This document shows, piece by piece, positions 25,177 to 34,465 of a stretch of DNA of 51,717 nt. The notes under the pieces are model-generated. The model worked only from the letters and a program-made list of their open reading frames with translations, had not been told where the DNA came from and did not search any database. The DNA is from Glaciecola sp. UBA1851 (lineage in GTDB: Bacteria > Pseudomonadota > Gammaproteobacteria > Enterobacterales > Alteromonadaceae). The DNA is taken from assembly GCA_002338515.1 (NCBI GenBank), contig DDIL01000205.1, positions 1 through 51,717 on the forward strand. The letters are read 5' to 3'. How positions within the stretch are numbered: the stretch's first letter is position 1; every line of letters starts with the position of its first letter. Position numbers and translations under genes: made by a program.

Positions 25177-27084
25177 ATGAACTATTCAATAGAAAGTCAA
25201 AAGACCCTCAACCGAATACTGGCCACCATAAAGTTAACCGGTATTTCAAGTGCAGAAAAAGAAATACTTATTTCTCGATTAAACAATCATTTTCCTGCTC
25301 TTTTTGAGTGTTATCACAAAGTATATGGTTGGCAATATGATTTCCATTTTTATATACAATCATTGGTAGATGTTTTGGTTCAAAGTTATGCACAGCGAAG
25401 TAAAACCCTAAAAAATAAAGACAAAAGAAAATCTGAAGATCCTAGTTGGTACTTGAGTCAAGATATGCTGGGTATGGCTTGCTATGTCGACTTATTTGGC
25501 GGGGATTTTAATGGTCTAAAAGCGCGCATTCCTTATTTAAAAAGTTTAGGCATAACCTACTTACATTTAATGCCGTTATACAAATCTCCAGATGGTGAAA
25601 GCGATGGTGGCTATGCAGTTAGCGATTATCGTGAAACTAATCCTGAATTAGGTTCGTTAACAGAATTAAAAGAATTAGCTAAAGCACTAAATAAAGCTGA
25701 TATTAATTTGGTGCTTGATTTTGTTTTTAATCACACAGCAGATGATCATAAGTGGGCATTGAAAGCTAAAAAAGGTGATGAAGATTTTCAACACTTCTAC
25801 TACATGTTCGATGATAAAACCATTCCAAATCAATATGAAGCGAACCTAAGAGAGATATTTCCACAAGTAAGGCGAGGTAATTTCACTTTTGAACCAATAT
25901 CTCAAAAATGGGTTTGGACAACGTTTAATAACTTTCAGTGGGATTTAAATTATACAAATCCAAGTGTGTTTAATGCTATTACGAGTGAAATGTTGTTTTT
26001 AGGGAACATTGGGTGTGATGCGCTTCGCTTAGATGCCCTAGCGTTTATTTGGAAAGAAATGGGTACTACTTGCGAAAATCAAGACAAAGCCCATACGCTT
26101 ATTCAGGCTTTCAATGCTTGTTTAAAAATAGTGTGCCCAGCAGTTGTGTTTAAAAGTGAGGCAATAGTTCATCCTGATGAAGTCGTAAAATATATTGATA
26201 CAGAAGAATGCCAACTATCATACAACCCACTATTAATGGCATTGATATGGAATAGCTTAGCCACCAGAAAAACGCGCTTAATTACCAAATCAATGCAAAA
26301 AACCGGAAATATCTCACCCGCTTGCAGTTGGGTAAATTATGCAAGGTGCCATGATGACATTGGTTGGACATTTGACGATGCTGTGGCAAACGAATTAGGC
26401 ATAAACGGTGATGATCATAGACGTTTTCTAAACCAATTTTATACAGGTAAATTTCCGGGCAGTTTTGCAAACGGTGTACCGTTTGGAGAGAACCCTAAAA
26501 CAGGTGATTGCAGGGTTTGCGGTAGTTTAGCATCGTTATGTGGGTTAGAAAGTGCGCTTGAATCGAGAAACGAAAAACAAATAGAACTTGCCCAAAAACG
26601 AATATTATTGGTTCATTCAATTATCCTAAGTATAGGTGGTATACCACTTTTATATTCAGGTGATGAGCTGGGGTTATTAAACGATTATAGCTATCAATCA
26701 GATGTTAGTAAGCAAGATGACGATAGATGGGTACATAGAGTTGCAGTAACAAACAACCAAATTAGCGCGTCACCGCAGCCGTACGTTTCTGCACAATTAC
26801 AAAACATGATAAATACGCGCAAACTCTATGACGTATTTGGCCAAGCTAATACACATTATTTAGACGCACCTAACCATCATATATTTGCTTATTTAAGAGT
26901 GAACGAATCAAGTAAGTGTTTATGCTTAGTTAACTTCAGTGAACATGACATTGAATTACCAGCTAGTGTGTTCAGCGTGCTAGGTGCATCTGTATGTATC
27001 GATTTGATATCTCAAGCTACCATTGATTGTCAGCAATCATTTAATATGGGAGCTTATCAAAATATGTGGTTATATGTTGCTTGA
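25177..27084 (+). CDS. Amylosucrase (GH13 subfamily 4)
   Basis: This 635-residue enzyme would use sucrose to build alpha-1,4-glucan and release fructose. The GH13 catalytic Asp is in DALRLDALAFIWKEMG (about residue 285), the acid Glu in VVFKSEAIVHPDEV (about 325) and the third Asp in NYARCHDDIGWTFDD (about 393), all close to those of Neisseria amylosucrase. DFVFNHTADDH (motif I) and the helical N-terminal domain (SSAEKEILISRLNNHFPALF) also fit, as does length. It has no sugar-uptake, regulator or other sucrose gene beside it, and no good ribosome site before the ATG. The alternative is a sucrose hydrolase of the same subfamily. Confidence 0.88.
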   Translation: MNYSIESQKTLNRILATIKLTGISSAEKEILISRLNNHFPALFECYHKVYGWQYDFHFYIQSLVDVLVQSYAQRSKTLKNKDKRKSEDPSWYLSQDMLGMACYVDLFGGDFNGLKARIPYLKSLGITYLHLMPLYKSPDGESDGGYAVSDYRETNPELGSLTELKELAKALNKADINLVLDFVFNHTADDHKWALKAKKGDEDFQHFYYMFDDKTIPNQYEANLREIFPQVRRGNFTFEPISQKWVWTTFNNFQWDLNYTNPSVFNAITSEMLFLGNIGCDALRLDALAFIWKEMGTTCENQDKAHTLIQAFNACLKIVCPAVVFKSEAIVHPDEVVKYIDTEECQLSYNPLLMALIWNSLATRKTRLITKSMQKTGNISPACSWVNYARCHDDIGWTFDDAVANELGINGDDHRRFLNQFYTGKFPGSFANGVPFGENPKTGDCRVCGSLASLCGLESALESRNEKQIELAQKRILLVHSIILSIGGIPLLYSGDELGLLNDYSYQSDVSKQDDDRWVHRVAVTNNQISASPQPYVSAQLQNMINTRKLYDVFGQANTHYLDAPNHHIFAYLRVNESSKCLCLVNFSEHDIELPASVFSVLGASVCIDLISQATIDCQQSFNMGAYQNMWLYVA

Positions 27085-27095
27085 TAAAGAAAGAT

Positions 27096-27171
<76 letters not shown>

Positions 27172-27184
27172 AAAATGGACGCGC

Positions 27185-27212
27185 ATTATAAAAAATTTGA
27201 CGCGCTTCGCAA
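27185..27212 (-). promoter_or_regulatory. tRNA-Gly promoter
   Basis: The minus strand reads TTGCGA, 16 bp, TATAAT, then a GCGCG discriminator, ending 14 bp before the tRNA. The perfect -10 and GC-rich discriminator are typical of stable-RNA promoters. Confidence 0.75.
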
Positions 27213-27245
27213 GTATTATTTTTAAATTATGCGAATAAATTCAAA

Positions 27246-27788
27246 TTAAATTTTAAATACGTGTTCTCGATAAAATCTCAATTCTTCAATTGATTCTTTG
27301 ATATCGTCAAGTGCAAGGTGTACACCTTTTTTGGTAAAGCTATTTAGAGTTTCAGGTTTCCACCTTTTAACCAGCTCTTTTATTGTACTAACATCAATAT
27401 TTCTATAATGGCAATACGACTCTAACTTAGGCATATACTTAACCATAAAGCGCCTGTCTTGCCCAATTGAATTTCCGCATAGGGGAGACTTGCCATCAAC
27501 CACATACTTTTTAACAAATTCAAGGGTTTCTTGCTCAGCTTGTTCAACGCTGAAAGTACTGTCTTTACATCTTTGTGTTAAACCACTTTCTCCATGTGTA
27601 ATAACACACCACTGATTCATATTTTTAAGTACCTCATCGCTTTGATGCACAGCAATAACTGGACCTTGAGCAATAATATTCAATTCGGCATCAGTTATGA
27701 TTGTTGCAATCTCGAGCACTACACAAGTATCAGGATCTAGGCCAGTCATTTCCATATCTATCCAGACTAGATTTGTTTCACTTATCAT
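27246..27788 (-). CDS. orn: Oligoribonuclease
   Basis: This 180-residue DEDDh 3'-5' exonuclease degrades 2-5-nt RNAs, including pGpG from c-di-GMP breakdown. The first acidic pair is in WIDMEMTGLDPD, the third segment in GNSIGQDRRFM and the final His-Asp in KKGVHLALDDIKESIEELRF. Length equals that of E. coli Orn (181). It is divergent from rsgA, the standard gammaproteobacterial arrangement. Confidence 0.97.
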   Translation of the reverse strand: MISETNLVWIDMEMTGLDPDTCVVLEIATIITDAELNIIAQGPVIAVHQSDEVLKNMNQWCVITHGESGLTQRCKDSTFSVEQAEQETLEFVKKYVVDGKSPLCGNSIGQDRRFMVKYMPKLESYCHYRNIDVSTIKELVKRWKPETLNSFTKKGVHLALDDIKESIEELRFYREHVFKI

Positions 27789-27956
27789 ATTTCCCCACTA
27801 ATCATTCATGTTGTTTATTATTATTGCTACGTTTATCTTAGCCAATTTAAGTAGCTTGCCTTAGGTGAATTTAAATTCAATTAACAAGCTAGTCGAACTT
27901 AACTAGCCTCAGTGGTATTATACGGCTTACTTCTTTATATAGATACCGTAAAAATT

Positions 27957-29021
27957 GTGGCCAAAAAACCCAAACTTTCAAATAACCAGCGCCGTCAAAT
28001 AGCTGCGAATAGAAAAAAGCGATTAAAAGAAAACACGGTTGAAAACAATTCGAATGATGTGGCGGGGCTATCGGAACCAATGAAAGGTCGAGTGGTTAGC
28101 CGATTTGGAAAACAAGCTATTGTTGAATGCCTATCTGATAATTCTGAAAAATTGCCTGAAGAGAGAACGCTTCACAAATGCTACATTAGGCGAACTATAA
28201 AATCAGTAGTATGTGGAGATTTTGTTATTTATCGTGCCAGCCTAAGCGAAGATGACAGAGACCGAGGGATTATTGAAATAGTAGAAGATAGAAAAACAAC
28301 GTTATCGCGACCTGATTTTTATGATGGCATTAAACCAATTGCAGCTAACATTGATAAAATAATAATTGTTAGCTCAATGCTACCGGCGTTTTCAACAAAT
28401 ATTATTGACCGATATTTAGTGGCTTGCGAACATGCACATATCCCACCTATTATTGTAGTAAATAAAGTTGAATTGCTAAATGAACAAGCGCTAGCCGACT
28501 TAAAAAATACACTTAGTACTTACGAAAAAATTGGCTATATCGTTAAATTGGTAAGCTGTGTATCTGAACTAGGGCTTAATCCTTTAATTGATATTCTGAA
28601 AGACAACATCAGTGTCTTTGTCGGTCAAAGTGGCGTAGGTAAATCTAGTATCATTAATAAGCTATTACCTGACTCCAATGAAGTGGTTGGCGCTATTTCA
28701 GACAATTCGGGCTTAGGTCAGCACACTACAACTGCCGCGAAATTAATTCCTTTTATTCATGGTGGAGAGCTGATTGATTCACCTGGCGTTAGGGAGTTTG
28801 GACTTTGGCATTTGCCAGTAGAAGACATAACCCGAGGTTTTGTTGAATTTCAAGATTACTTAGGCGGGTGTAAATTTAGCGACTGCACGCATAAGAACGA
28901 TCCCGGTTGCTTAATAAGAGCTAGTGTAGAGACGGGCGATATTAGTCAAGATAGATATGAGAGTTATTTAAAGATTATTGAATCCTTAGATCAGAACCGT
29001 CCTGCTTATATCAAAGAATAA
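27957..29021 (+). CDS. rsgA: Small ribosomal subunit biogenesis GTPase RsgA
   Basis: This circularly permuted GTPase helps 30S maturation and releases RbfA. I start at GTG 27957 because the family begins with a basic segment like AKKPKLSNNQRRQIAANRKK; an upstream GTG at 27912 would add 15 non-conserved residues. This gives 354 residues. The OB domain is followed by G4 VNKVELL, then G1 GQSGVGKSSIIN and G3 DSPGVREFGL, in the permuted order. The C-terminal zinc site is GGCKFSDCTHKNDPGC. The ribosome site is weak. psd follows 76 bp downstream. Confidence 0.95.
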   Translation: MAKKPKLSNNQRRQIAANRKKRLKENTVENNSNDVAGLSEPMKGRVVSRFGKQAIVECLSDNSEKLPEERTLHKCYIRRTIKSVVCGDFVIYRASLSEDDRDRGIIEIVEDRKTTLSRPDFYDGIKPIAANIDKIIIVSSMLPAFSTNIIDRYLVACEHAHIPPIIVVNKVELLNEQALADLKNTLSTYEKIGYIVKLVSCVSELGLNPLIDILKDNISVFVGQSGVGKSSIINKLLPDSNEVVGAISDNSGLGQHTTTAAKLIPFIHGGELIDSPGVREFGLWHLPVEDITRGFVEFQDYLGGCKFSDCTHKNDPGCLIRASVETGDISQDRYESYLKIIESLDQNRPAYIKE

Positions 29022-29097
29022 TTGAATCAACTCTTTTTAGTACTTATTTAATTTAACAGCTGTTATACAATACTCCCTAATAAATTGGAGACAAAAA

Positions 29098-29952
29098 TTG
29101 ATTAATTGGTTAAAAGTTAGAACTCAGTATATTCTACCGAAGCATTTGTTATCGCGTTTAGTAGGGAAACTTGCGGCTGCAGAAGCCGGAGCAGTTACTC
29201 AGTTTTGCATAAAGTCCTTTATAAAGGCGTTTAACATTAATATGCAAGAAGCTAAATATGAAAACGCGATTGACTTTAAAACGTTTAACGATTTTTTTAC
29301 GCGCGAACTAAAAGAAGGCATTCGCCCTATTGTTGAAGGTGATGAAAAGCTATGTCATGCAGTAGATGGCACAGTTAGCCAATATGGCGACATTATTGGC
29401 GATAAAATATTCCAAGCTAAAGGGCACGATTACAGCCTAACCACATTATTAGGCGGTAAACCTGAGCTTGCTGAATGCTTTAAAGGCGGTAAATTTGCGA
29501 CCGTATATTTAGCGCCAAGTGATTATCACCGCATTCACATGCCAGTAGATGGAACATTAACTGATTCGCTGCATGTACCTGGAGACTTGTTCTCTGTTAA
29601 TCCACTAACAGCTGAGAATGTGCCTGGATTATTTGCGCGGAACGAAAGAGTAGTCACTATATTTGATACGCCAGTAGGAAAAGTAGCATTAGTGCTTGTT
29701 GGCGCAACCATAGTAGCTAGCATCGAAACTGTTTGGGGTATCGATAATTTACCCAACATGGGTAAGTATGTTCAACATTGGAAACACAACAATGACAACA
29801 TCACATTGAAAAAAGGTGAAGAAATGGGTCGCTTTAAATTAGGCTCTACAATTGTTTTATGTTTCGAACCCAATAAAGTTGAATTTGAAGAGTTATCAGC
29901 TGGCAGCGTTACTCGTTTAGGCGAATTAATGGCCAATAAACTTAATAATTAA
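29098..29952 (+). CDS. psd: Phosphatidylserine decarboxylase proenzyme
   Basis: This 284-residue membrane-associated enzyme makes phosphatidylethanolamine. It cleaves itself at Gly-Ser in RFKLGSTIVLCF (about residues 247-258), turning the Ser into the pyruvoyl cofactor. Other conserved blocks are FNDFFTRELKEGIRPI, VDGTVSQYG and YLAPSDYHRIHMPVDG with its His pair. The start is TTG 29098, with GGAG 7 bp upstream; no ATG exists before the conserved N-terminus. It lies downstream of rsgA, a typical neighbour. Confidence 0.95.
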   Translation: MINWLKVRTQYILPKHLLSRLVGKLAAAEAGAVTQFCIKSFIKAFNINMQEAKYENAIDFKTFNDFFTRELKEGIRPIVEGDEKLCHAVDGTVSQYGDIIGDKIFQAKGHDYSLTTLLGGKPELAECFKGGKFATVYLAPSDYHRIHMPVDGTLTDSLHVPGDLFSVNPLTAENVPGLFARNERVVTIFDTPVGKVALVLVGATIVASIETVWGIDNLPNMGKYVQHWKHNNDNITLKKGEEMGRFKLGSTIVLCFEPNKVEFEELSAGSVTRLGELMANKLNN

Positions 29953-30056
29953 GTTCAGTCAATAATTTGGTTTAACGTCATTCTACATCAATACGTTAAG
30001 CCAACTACTTCTTTGCAATTATTATGGGGTGTTACATCCCCTAAAGAGCTTTTAGT

Positions 30057-30932
30057 TTGGACCCAGTAAAACGTAGCCTAATAAACTTGCATTTAACCGT
30101 CATGTTATTAGGCGGCACCGCCTTGTTTAGCAAACTTATCCCGTTATCTGCATTAGATATTACTTTTGGTCGCTCCCTTCCTGCGTTTATCATGCTTTTC
30201 TTATTTGTAAAATTAAGTGGGGAGTCGCTCAAGCTTAACCAAACAAAAGACTATTTTATTGGCCTTGGACTAGGCATCATTATGGCTGTTCATTGGGTGA
30301 CGTATTTTGCATCGATGCAATATGCTAGTGTATCGGTTGGCATTATTGCTCTTTTCACCTTTCCGGTTATTACTGTTTTACTTGAACCACTTTTCGAAAA
30401 AATTAGGATATGTTGGCAAGATATCGCTAGCGCCCTTGTTGTGTTAGTTGGGATTTACCTAATTGTACCTTCGGTTTCATTATCGGATGATGTGACACTA
30501 GGCGTGGTAATAGGTGTGTTTTCGGCTTTTCTTTATGCAATAAGAAACCTGTTGCACAGAAAGTATTTCTCGCATTATAGTGGCGCAAAGGCAATGGGAT
30601 ATCAGATCATGATAATTTGCCCCTGTTTAATATTTTTCCTATCTGATGATTTTGTTTCAATGGATATGTCTACAGCAATACTATTATTGCTATTAGGCAC
30701 CATTTTCACAGCCCTCCCCCATGCAATGGTAGCAACAGCTTTAAAACACTTGCGAGCAAAAACATTTTCATTAGTTGCCTGTATGCAACCTTTTTATGGG
30801 GTGGTTTTTGCGATTATAATGCTTAATGAAAATCCAACTTGGCAAACACTCGTTGGTGGCATGTTAGTTGTGTCTGCGGCGGTATATGAAACAATTAACA
30901 CACATAGACAAAACAAAGCATTAAAAGAGTAA
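30057..30932 (+). CDS. DMT-superfamily (EamA) transporter
   Basis: This 291-residue inner-membrane protein has about ten hydrophobic segments in two EamA repeats. The first runs from LTVMLLGGTALFSKLIPLSA to VGIIALFTFPVITVLLEPLF, and the second ends with MQPFYGVVFAIIMLNENPTW, then VGGMLVVSAAVYE, the characteristic end of the EamA fold. Substrates of such proteins are metabolites or amino acids and cannot be read from the sequence. The start appears to be TTG 30057; no ATG lies near the N-terminus and AAGAG lies about 10 bp upstream. It may be cotranscribed with the GDPD gene 34 bp downstream. Confidence 0.85.
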   Translation: MDPVKRSLINLHLTVMLLGGTALFSKLIPLSALDITFGRSLPAFIMLFLFVKLSGESLKLNQTKDYFIGLGLGIIMAVHWVTYFASMQYASVSVGIIALFTFPVITVLLEPLFEKIRICWQDIASALVVLVGIYLIVPSVSLSDDVTLGVVIGVFSAFLYAIRNLLHRKYFSHYSGAKAMGYQIMIICPCLIFFLSDDFVSMDMSTAILLLLLGTIFTALPHAMVATALKHLRAKTFSLVACMQPFYGVVFAIIMLNENPTWQTLVGGMLVVSAAVYETINTHRQNKALKE

Positions 30933-30966
30933 TATCTTTACTTCGAGCTAGGTTAGGGGATGTAAA

Positions 30967-31674
30967 ATGCAAATCATTGCGCATAGAGGTGTAAGTGCTC
31001 ACCATCATGAAAACACAATAGAATCTATTAATGCGGCATTAAATTTAGGTATTCAAGGAATAGAAATCGATATTCATCAGGTAGAAGATGAGTTTGTTGT
31101 TTTTCATGATTTTTCGCTACAAAGGCTTACTGGTGAAGAAGCTGAATTAAGCGCATTAACGTTAGCAGGAGTAAAAGAAATCAAGTTAGATGGTAGACAT
31201 TTCATTCCAACACTGGATGAAGTGTTTGACTTAGTAAATGGCAAAGTCATGCTTAATTTAGAAATTAAAGCGATAACAAATATCGAAAACCTAATTACCA
31301 AAGTTGACCAGTACGCCTACAAAACCAATGGCGATATAGTTATATCTGCATTTAACCATGTTTTATTACGCAAATTAAAACAAGCAGCAAGAAATACTAG
31401 ACTTCTTGCACGCGCAAAATTTGGGGCTTTAATTGCGCATTTACCAACAAATTATGCACAATACGCAATAGAGCTTGAGACGGATATCGCAGCAATAGAT
31501 GTGTATTTAGTTGATAAGAATTTTGTACAACATGCCCATAGTTACAACAAGGAAGTATGGTGCTACACAGTGAATACGATAGAAAAAGCGATAGAGATGA
31601 GTGAAATAGGCGTGGATGCAATATTCACTAATGACCCAAATTTAATGATAAACAACCTAAATAAGCTGGTTTAG
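30967..31674 (+). CDS. ugpQ: Glycerophosphodiester phosphodiesterase
   Basis: This 235-residue GDPD-family enzyme hydrolyses glycerophosphodiesters to glycerol-3-phosphate and an alcohol. The signature is complete: IIAHRGVSAHHHENTIESI, IQGIEIDIHQVEDEFVVFHD with catalytic/metal residues, IPTLDEVFDL and LNLEIKA. There is no signal peptide, so a cytoplasmic UgpQ-like role is more likely than periplasmic GlpQ. The stop codon overlaps the convergent MerC gene by 4 bp. The symbol is by analogy. Confidence 0.88.
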   Translation: MQIIAHRGVSAHHHENTIESINAALNLGIQGIEIDIHQVEDEFVVFHDFSLQRLTGEEAELSALTLAGVKEIKLDGRHFIPTLDEVFDLVNGKVMLNLEIKAITNIENLITKVDQYAYKTNGDIVISAFNHVLLRKLKQAARNTRLLARAKFGALIAHLPTNYAQYAIELETDIAAIDVYLVDKNFVQHAHSYNKEVWCYTVNTIEKAIEMSEIGVDAIFTNDPNLMINNLNKLV

Positions 31675-32165
31675 CAATCATCACACCTTTTACAGTTTTT
31701 GCACAATTTCAAATTAGCTAAATGCGCACCAATTATAAATAATGCACCAACTGCGATAGTAATAGGCTCGTAAGCTTCACCAAAGGCATGTTTGTTCCAA
31801 TATATTATTGCACCTAGCGTTAATGAGTATAATGGATATAGCTGTTTGTGATATTTATGAAAGCCAATAAATAAAGCAACAAAACCGACAAGAATAGAAA
31901 AGCTTAATATGGTTCTTTCAAACCATTCAGCCGCTACAAATGAGCTAGCGATTAATGGGGCTAAAGGAATAAGAATTGGTAACAGCAGACAATGCAAAGC
32001 ACACACACTTGTAATCCACATACCCAAGCGATCAAGCTTGCTATTGTTTTTTACGACTAAGTCTGGAATATCGGTTTCAACTCGCTTTGTATTAAGCGGT
32101 TTATTAACCTGTTGTTTAACATCCAATATCTTCAATTTTGTACCTAAAATAAGTGCTATAAACAC
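31671..32165 (-). CDS. MerC-domain membrane protein
   Basis: This 164-residue protein has about four membrane segments from residue 48 on, including SVCALHCLLLPILIPLAPLI with a paired-Cys segment near TM1, the MerC hallmark. The N-terminal ~45 residues are hydrophilic. The C-terminus carries a metal-binding-like Cys cluster, LKLCKNCKRCDDC. MerC proteins move mercuric or other soft metal ions, but chromosomal copies outside mer operons are common. A strong Zur-like box (32190-32212) overlaps its predicted promoter, which suggests a role in zinc homeostasis. No other mer gene is nearby. The start at 32165 lacks a clear ribosome site and could lie further in. Confidence 0.8.
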   Translation of the reverse strand: MFIALILGTKLKILDVKQQVNKPLNTKRVETDIPDLVVKNNSKLDRLGMWITSVCALHCLLLPILIPLAPLIASSFVAAEWFERTILSFSILVGFVALFIGFHKYHKQLYPLYSLTLGAIIYWNKHAFGEAYEPITIAVGALFIIGAHLANLKLCKNCKRCDDC

Positions 32166-32189
32166 AATCTAACGAAACCGCTAGAAAAT

Positions 32190-32212
32190 TAATTGTTATA
32201 TTATAACGTATT
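32190..32212 (-). promoter_or_regulatory. Zur-like box upstream of the MerC gene
   Basis: The core GTTATA-T-TATAAC (32195-32207) is a perfect inverted repeat and equals the centre of the gammaproteobacterial Zur consensus as I recall it (GAAATGTTATANTATAACATTTC); the outer bases fit only partly. It overlaps a minus-strand TATAAT (32205-32200), so a bound repressor would block the promoter. It begins 25 bp before the MerC ATG. Confidence 0.6.
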
Positions 32213-32270
32213 TGCAAATAAATGGAACATTATTACAATAATAAATTTGTTTCTAGGTTATAAGCGGCAT

Positions 32271-33167
32271 CTATTCTAAATTTGGACTAACTTGCTCTGT
32301 TTGTTCATTCGAGCTAGTTTTTAGTTTGAACTTAGGTTTCATCGTAAGGTGGGGATTCGTTCTAAATTTTTGTGTTTCTTGTAGAAATTCACTTACTGTA
32401 ATTAGCTCTATATCGGCAGGTATCCGCTTTAACTGAGAGGCTAAAAAATCTAGAGTGATTGGGTAAGGATGGGCAATTAAAATCGCTTTACCGTGCTTTC
32501 TAGCAATTCTAATAGAGCGCGCAAATTGATTTTTTAAAAACAGCTCGTTTTGCTCATGATCTAAAAATACATGTCTTGATGCTGACTTCACGCCATTTTG
32601 CATAGCCAAATCATTCGCTCTTGAATATTTAGTTGTACGACTATCGATAAAAAACAAATTGTTGTTTGCCAAAACTTGCATAACAGAGTCCATCTGCAAT
32701 GTCATTTGCGTGAGTTTGCTTCCCATATGATTATTCACGCCAACTGCATGTGGAACGGTTTGAAGTGCATGTAATAATGTGTCTCTTACTTCACCAGGAA
32801 ACATATTAGTAAGCAAAGGGTATGGACCTAGGTTGACTTTATGCAATGATTCCATGGGCATGTGTAGCATTACCTCACGGTTTTGACTAGCCGCTTTGTA
32901 GGAAAATGGCGTTGAATAACTGGTATGGGGCAGTATTGCAAAGGTTACAGACTTGGGTAACGAAAAGGCTAACTCGTCTGACGCTTTGCCAGCAATATCA
33001 TCCATAATGATGGCCAATTTAGCTGGCTCATTCGGCGTATTAGGATATTGAAATTTATCACTAGAAAATTCGGGATTGGGCAAACCAATAACAGGGGAAC
33101 AGAATCCGTTAATTATAAAGAACAAAATAAAGATATAAAATTTTTTGAACTGCATTTGCTTATACAT
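32271..33167 (-). CDS. Divergent polysaccharide deacetylase family protein (YibQ-like)
   Basis: This 298-residue protein has an N-terminal signal peptide (FKKFYIFILFFIINGFCSPV). The conserved blocks AIIMDDIAGKAS, MLHMPMESL, GVNNHMGSKLT, FFIDSRTTKYSRA, RHVFLDH and IAHPYPITLDFL are those of the divergent polysaccharide deacetylase/YibQ family. The Asp-Asp and His residues could bind metal as in NodB-type enzymes. It should be periplasmic and associated with the cell envelope. No substrate is established. Starts at 33167 and 33155 are both possible and neither has a clear ribosome site. Confidence 0.85.
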   Translation of the reverse strand: MYKQMQFKKFYIFILFFIINGFCSPVIGLPNPEFSSDKFQYPNTPNEPAKLAIIMDDIAGKASDELAFSLPKSVTFAILPHTSYSTPFSYKAASQNREVMLHMPMESLHKVNLGPYPLLTNMFPGEVRDTLLHALQTVPHAVGVNNHMGSKLTQMTLQMDSVMQVLANNNLFFIDSRTTKYSRANDLAMQNGVKSASRHVFLDHEQNELFLKNQFARSIRIARKHGKAILIAHPYPITLDFLASQLKRIPADIELITVSEFLQETQKFRTNPHLTMKPKFKLKTSSNEQTEQVSPNLE

Positions 33168-33415
33168 ATATTTTTATGATCTCAAAAATTTCTTTCGGCC
33201 CAGTTAACATAGCATATATCTTTGTATTTATTCATAAATCATTGAAGCTCTATCGACCGTAAGGCTAACTACACACTCAGAAATTAATCTTAGATTCTGA
33301 TTATTGTAAATGTCATCCAAAGTTGTACCCTTGGTATTTAAATTTTAGTATCTTTAGCACACATACTGTACTAACCTATTGATAATGGAAAGATTTAAGC
33401 AAGGAGCACGCCAAA

Positions 33416-34417
33416 TTGAAAAGCATAATTGAATTAGAAGACAGTATCCACAATGCAAGCCGCAGAATTAGGGCCAGTAAAGCACCACCTGTTTTAACGC
33501 CACTAACAAAGAGTGTTGGCTTGAGCAACTTATTCAACGCTAACGTCTATTTCAAAGAAGAAAACCGCCAAATCACCGGCTCTTTTAAATATCGAGGTGC
33601 ACTCAACAAAATTTTGACTCTATCCACTAAAGAGCAAAATATGGGCATTGTGACAGCAAGCTCTGGTAATCACGGAACAGCGTGCTCCGTTGCAGCTGAT
33701 AAGCTTGGCTTACAGTGTGAAGTATTTTTACCGTCTACTGCATCAAAATTAAAAGTTCAGCGAATAAAAGATTACGGCGCAAAAGTAACAGTGGTTAAAG
33801 GTGACTGCTTGGTAGCTGAACAAACCGCGAAGCAATATGCAAATGATAATAACAAAACTTACCTTTCACCCTATAACGACCTAAATGTTATTGCGGGTCA
33901 AGGAACTATAGGTGATGAAATTGCCAAACAACTACCTGACGTTGACCAAGTATTTGTCGCGGTAGGTGGTGGTGGACTAATAAGCGGTATAGGCAGTACT
34001 CTTATTCAATACAATAACAATATTGATATTGTTGGCTGCTGGCCGATGGCCTCGCCGGTTATGTATCAATGTATGCAAGCGAATCGAATTATTCATGTCA
34101 CAGAAAGTGACACGTTATCTGATGGAACAGCGGGTAATATTGAGCCTGATGCAATCACGCTCAATTATTGTAAAAAAGTAATAGGTAGCACTGAACTTGT
34201 ATCAGAAGAAAAAATAAAAGCTGCGTTTATTTATATGTTAGAACACGAACAGTTATTTGTTGAAGGCGCGGCCGCCATGACAGTTGCGTGTGCAATACAA
34301 CATTATGAAAATAGAAGGCAAAATAGCGTAGTAAACAATAATAAAGAAAATATCGTCATTGTACTATGCGGCAAAAATATGTCTTTTGAAACTTTACAAT
34401 CAATTGTTTCAACTTAA
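33416..34417 (+). CDS. PLP-dependent threonine/serine dehydratase-like enzyme
   Basis: This 333-residue fold-type II PLP enzyme has the Schiff-base Lys in ITGSFKYRGALNK, the substrate loop TASSGNHGTACS and the phosphate-binding glycine loop VAVGGGGLISGIG. There is no C-terminal regulatory ACT domain, so it resembles catabolic threonine ammonia-lyase or serine racemase rather than IlvA. It starts at TTG 33416 with AAGGAG 9 bp upstream. It is transcribed alone, divergent from the YibQ-like gene. The exact substrate (Thr, Ser or 3-hydroxyaspartate) cannot be settled from motifs. Confidence 0.85.
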   Translation: MKSIIELEDSIHNASRRIRASKAPPVLTPLTKSVGLSNLFNANVYFKEENRQITGSFKYRGALNKILTLSTKEQNMGIVTASSGNHGTACSVAADKLGLQCEVFLPSTASKLKVQRIKDYGAKVTVVKGDCLVAEQTAKQYANDNNKTYLSPYNDLNVIAGQGTIGDEIAKQLPDVDQVFVAVGGGGLISGIGSTLIQYNNNIDIVGCWPMASPVMYQCMQANRIIHVTESDTLSDGTAGNIEPDAITLNYCKKVIGSTELVSEEKIKAAFIYMLEHEQLFVEGAAAMTVACAIQHYENRRQNSVVNNNKENIVIVLCGKNMSFETLQSIVST

Positions 34418-34465
34418 AGTTAATATTCAAGGTTGAAGTTAGTGTTAAGCGCTATTTAACCGCAA

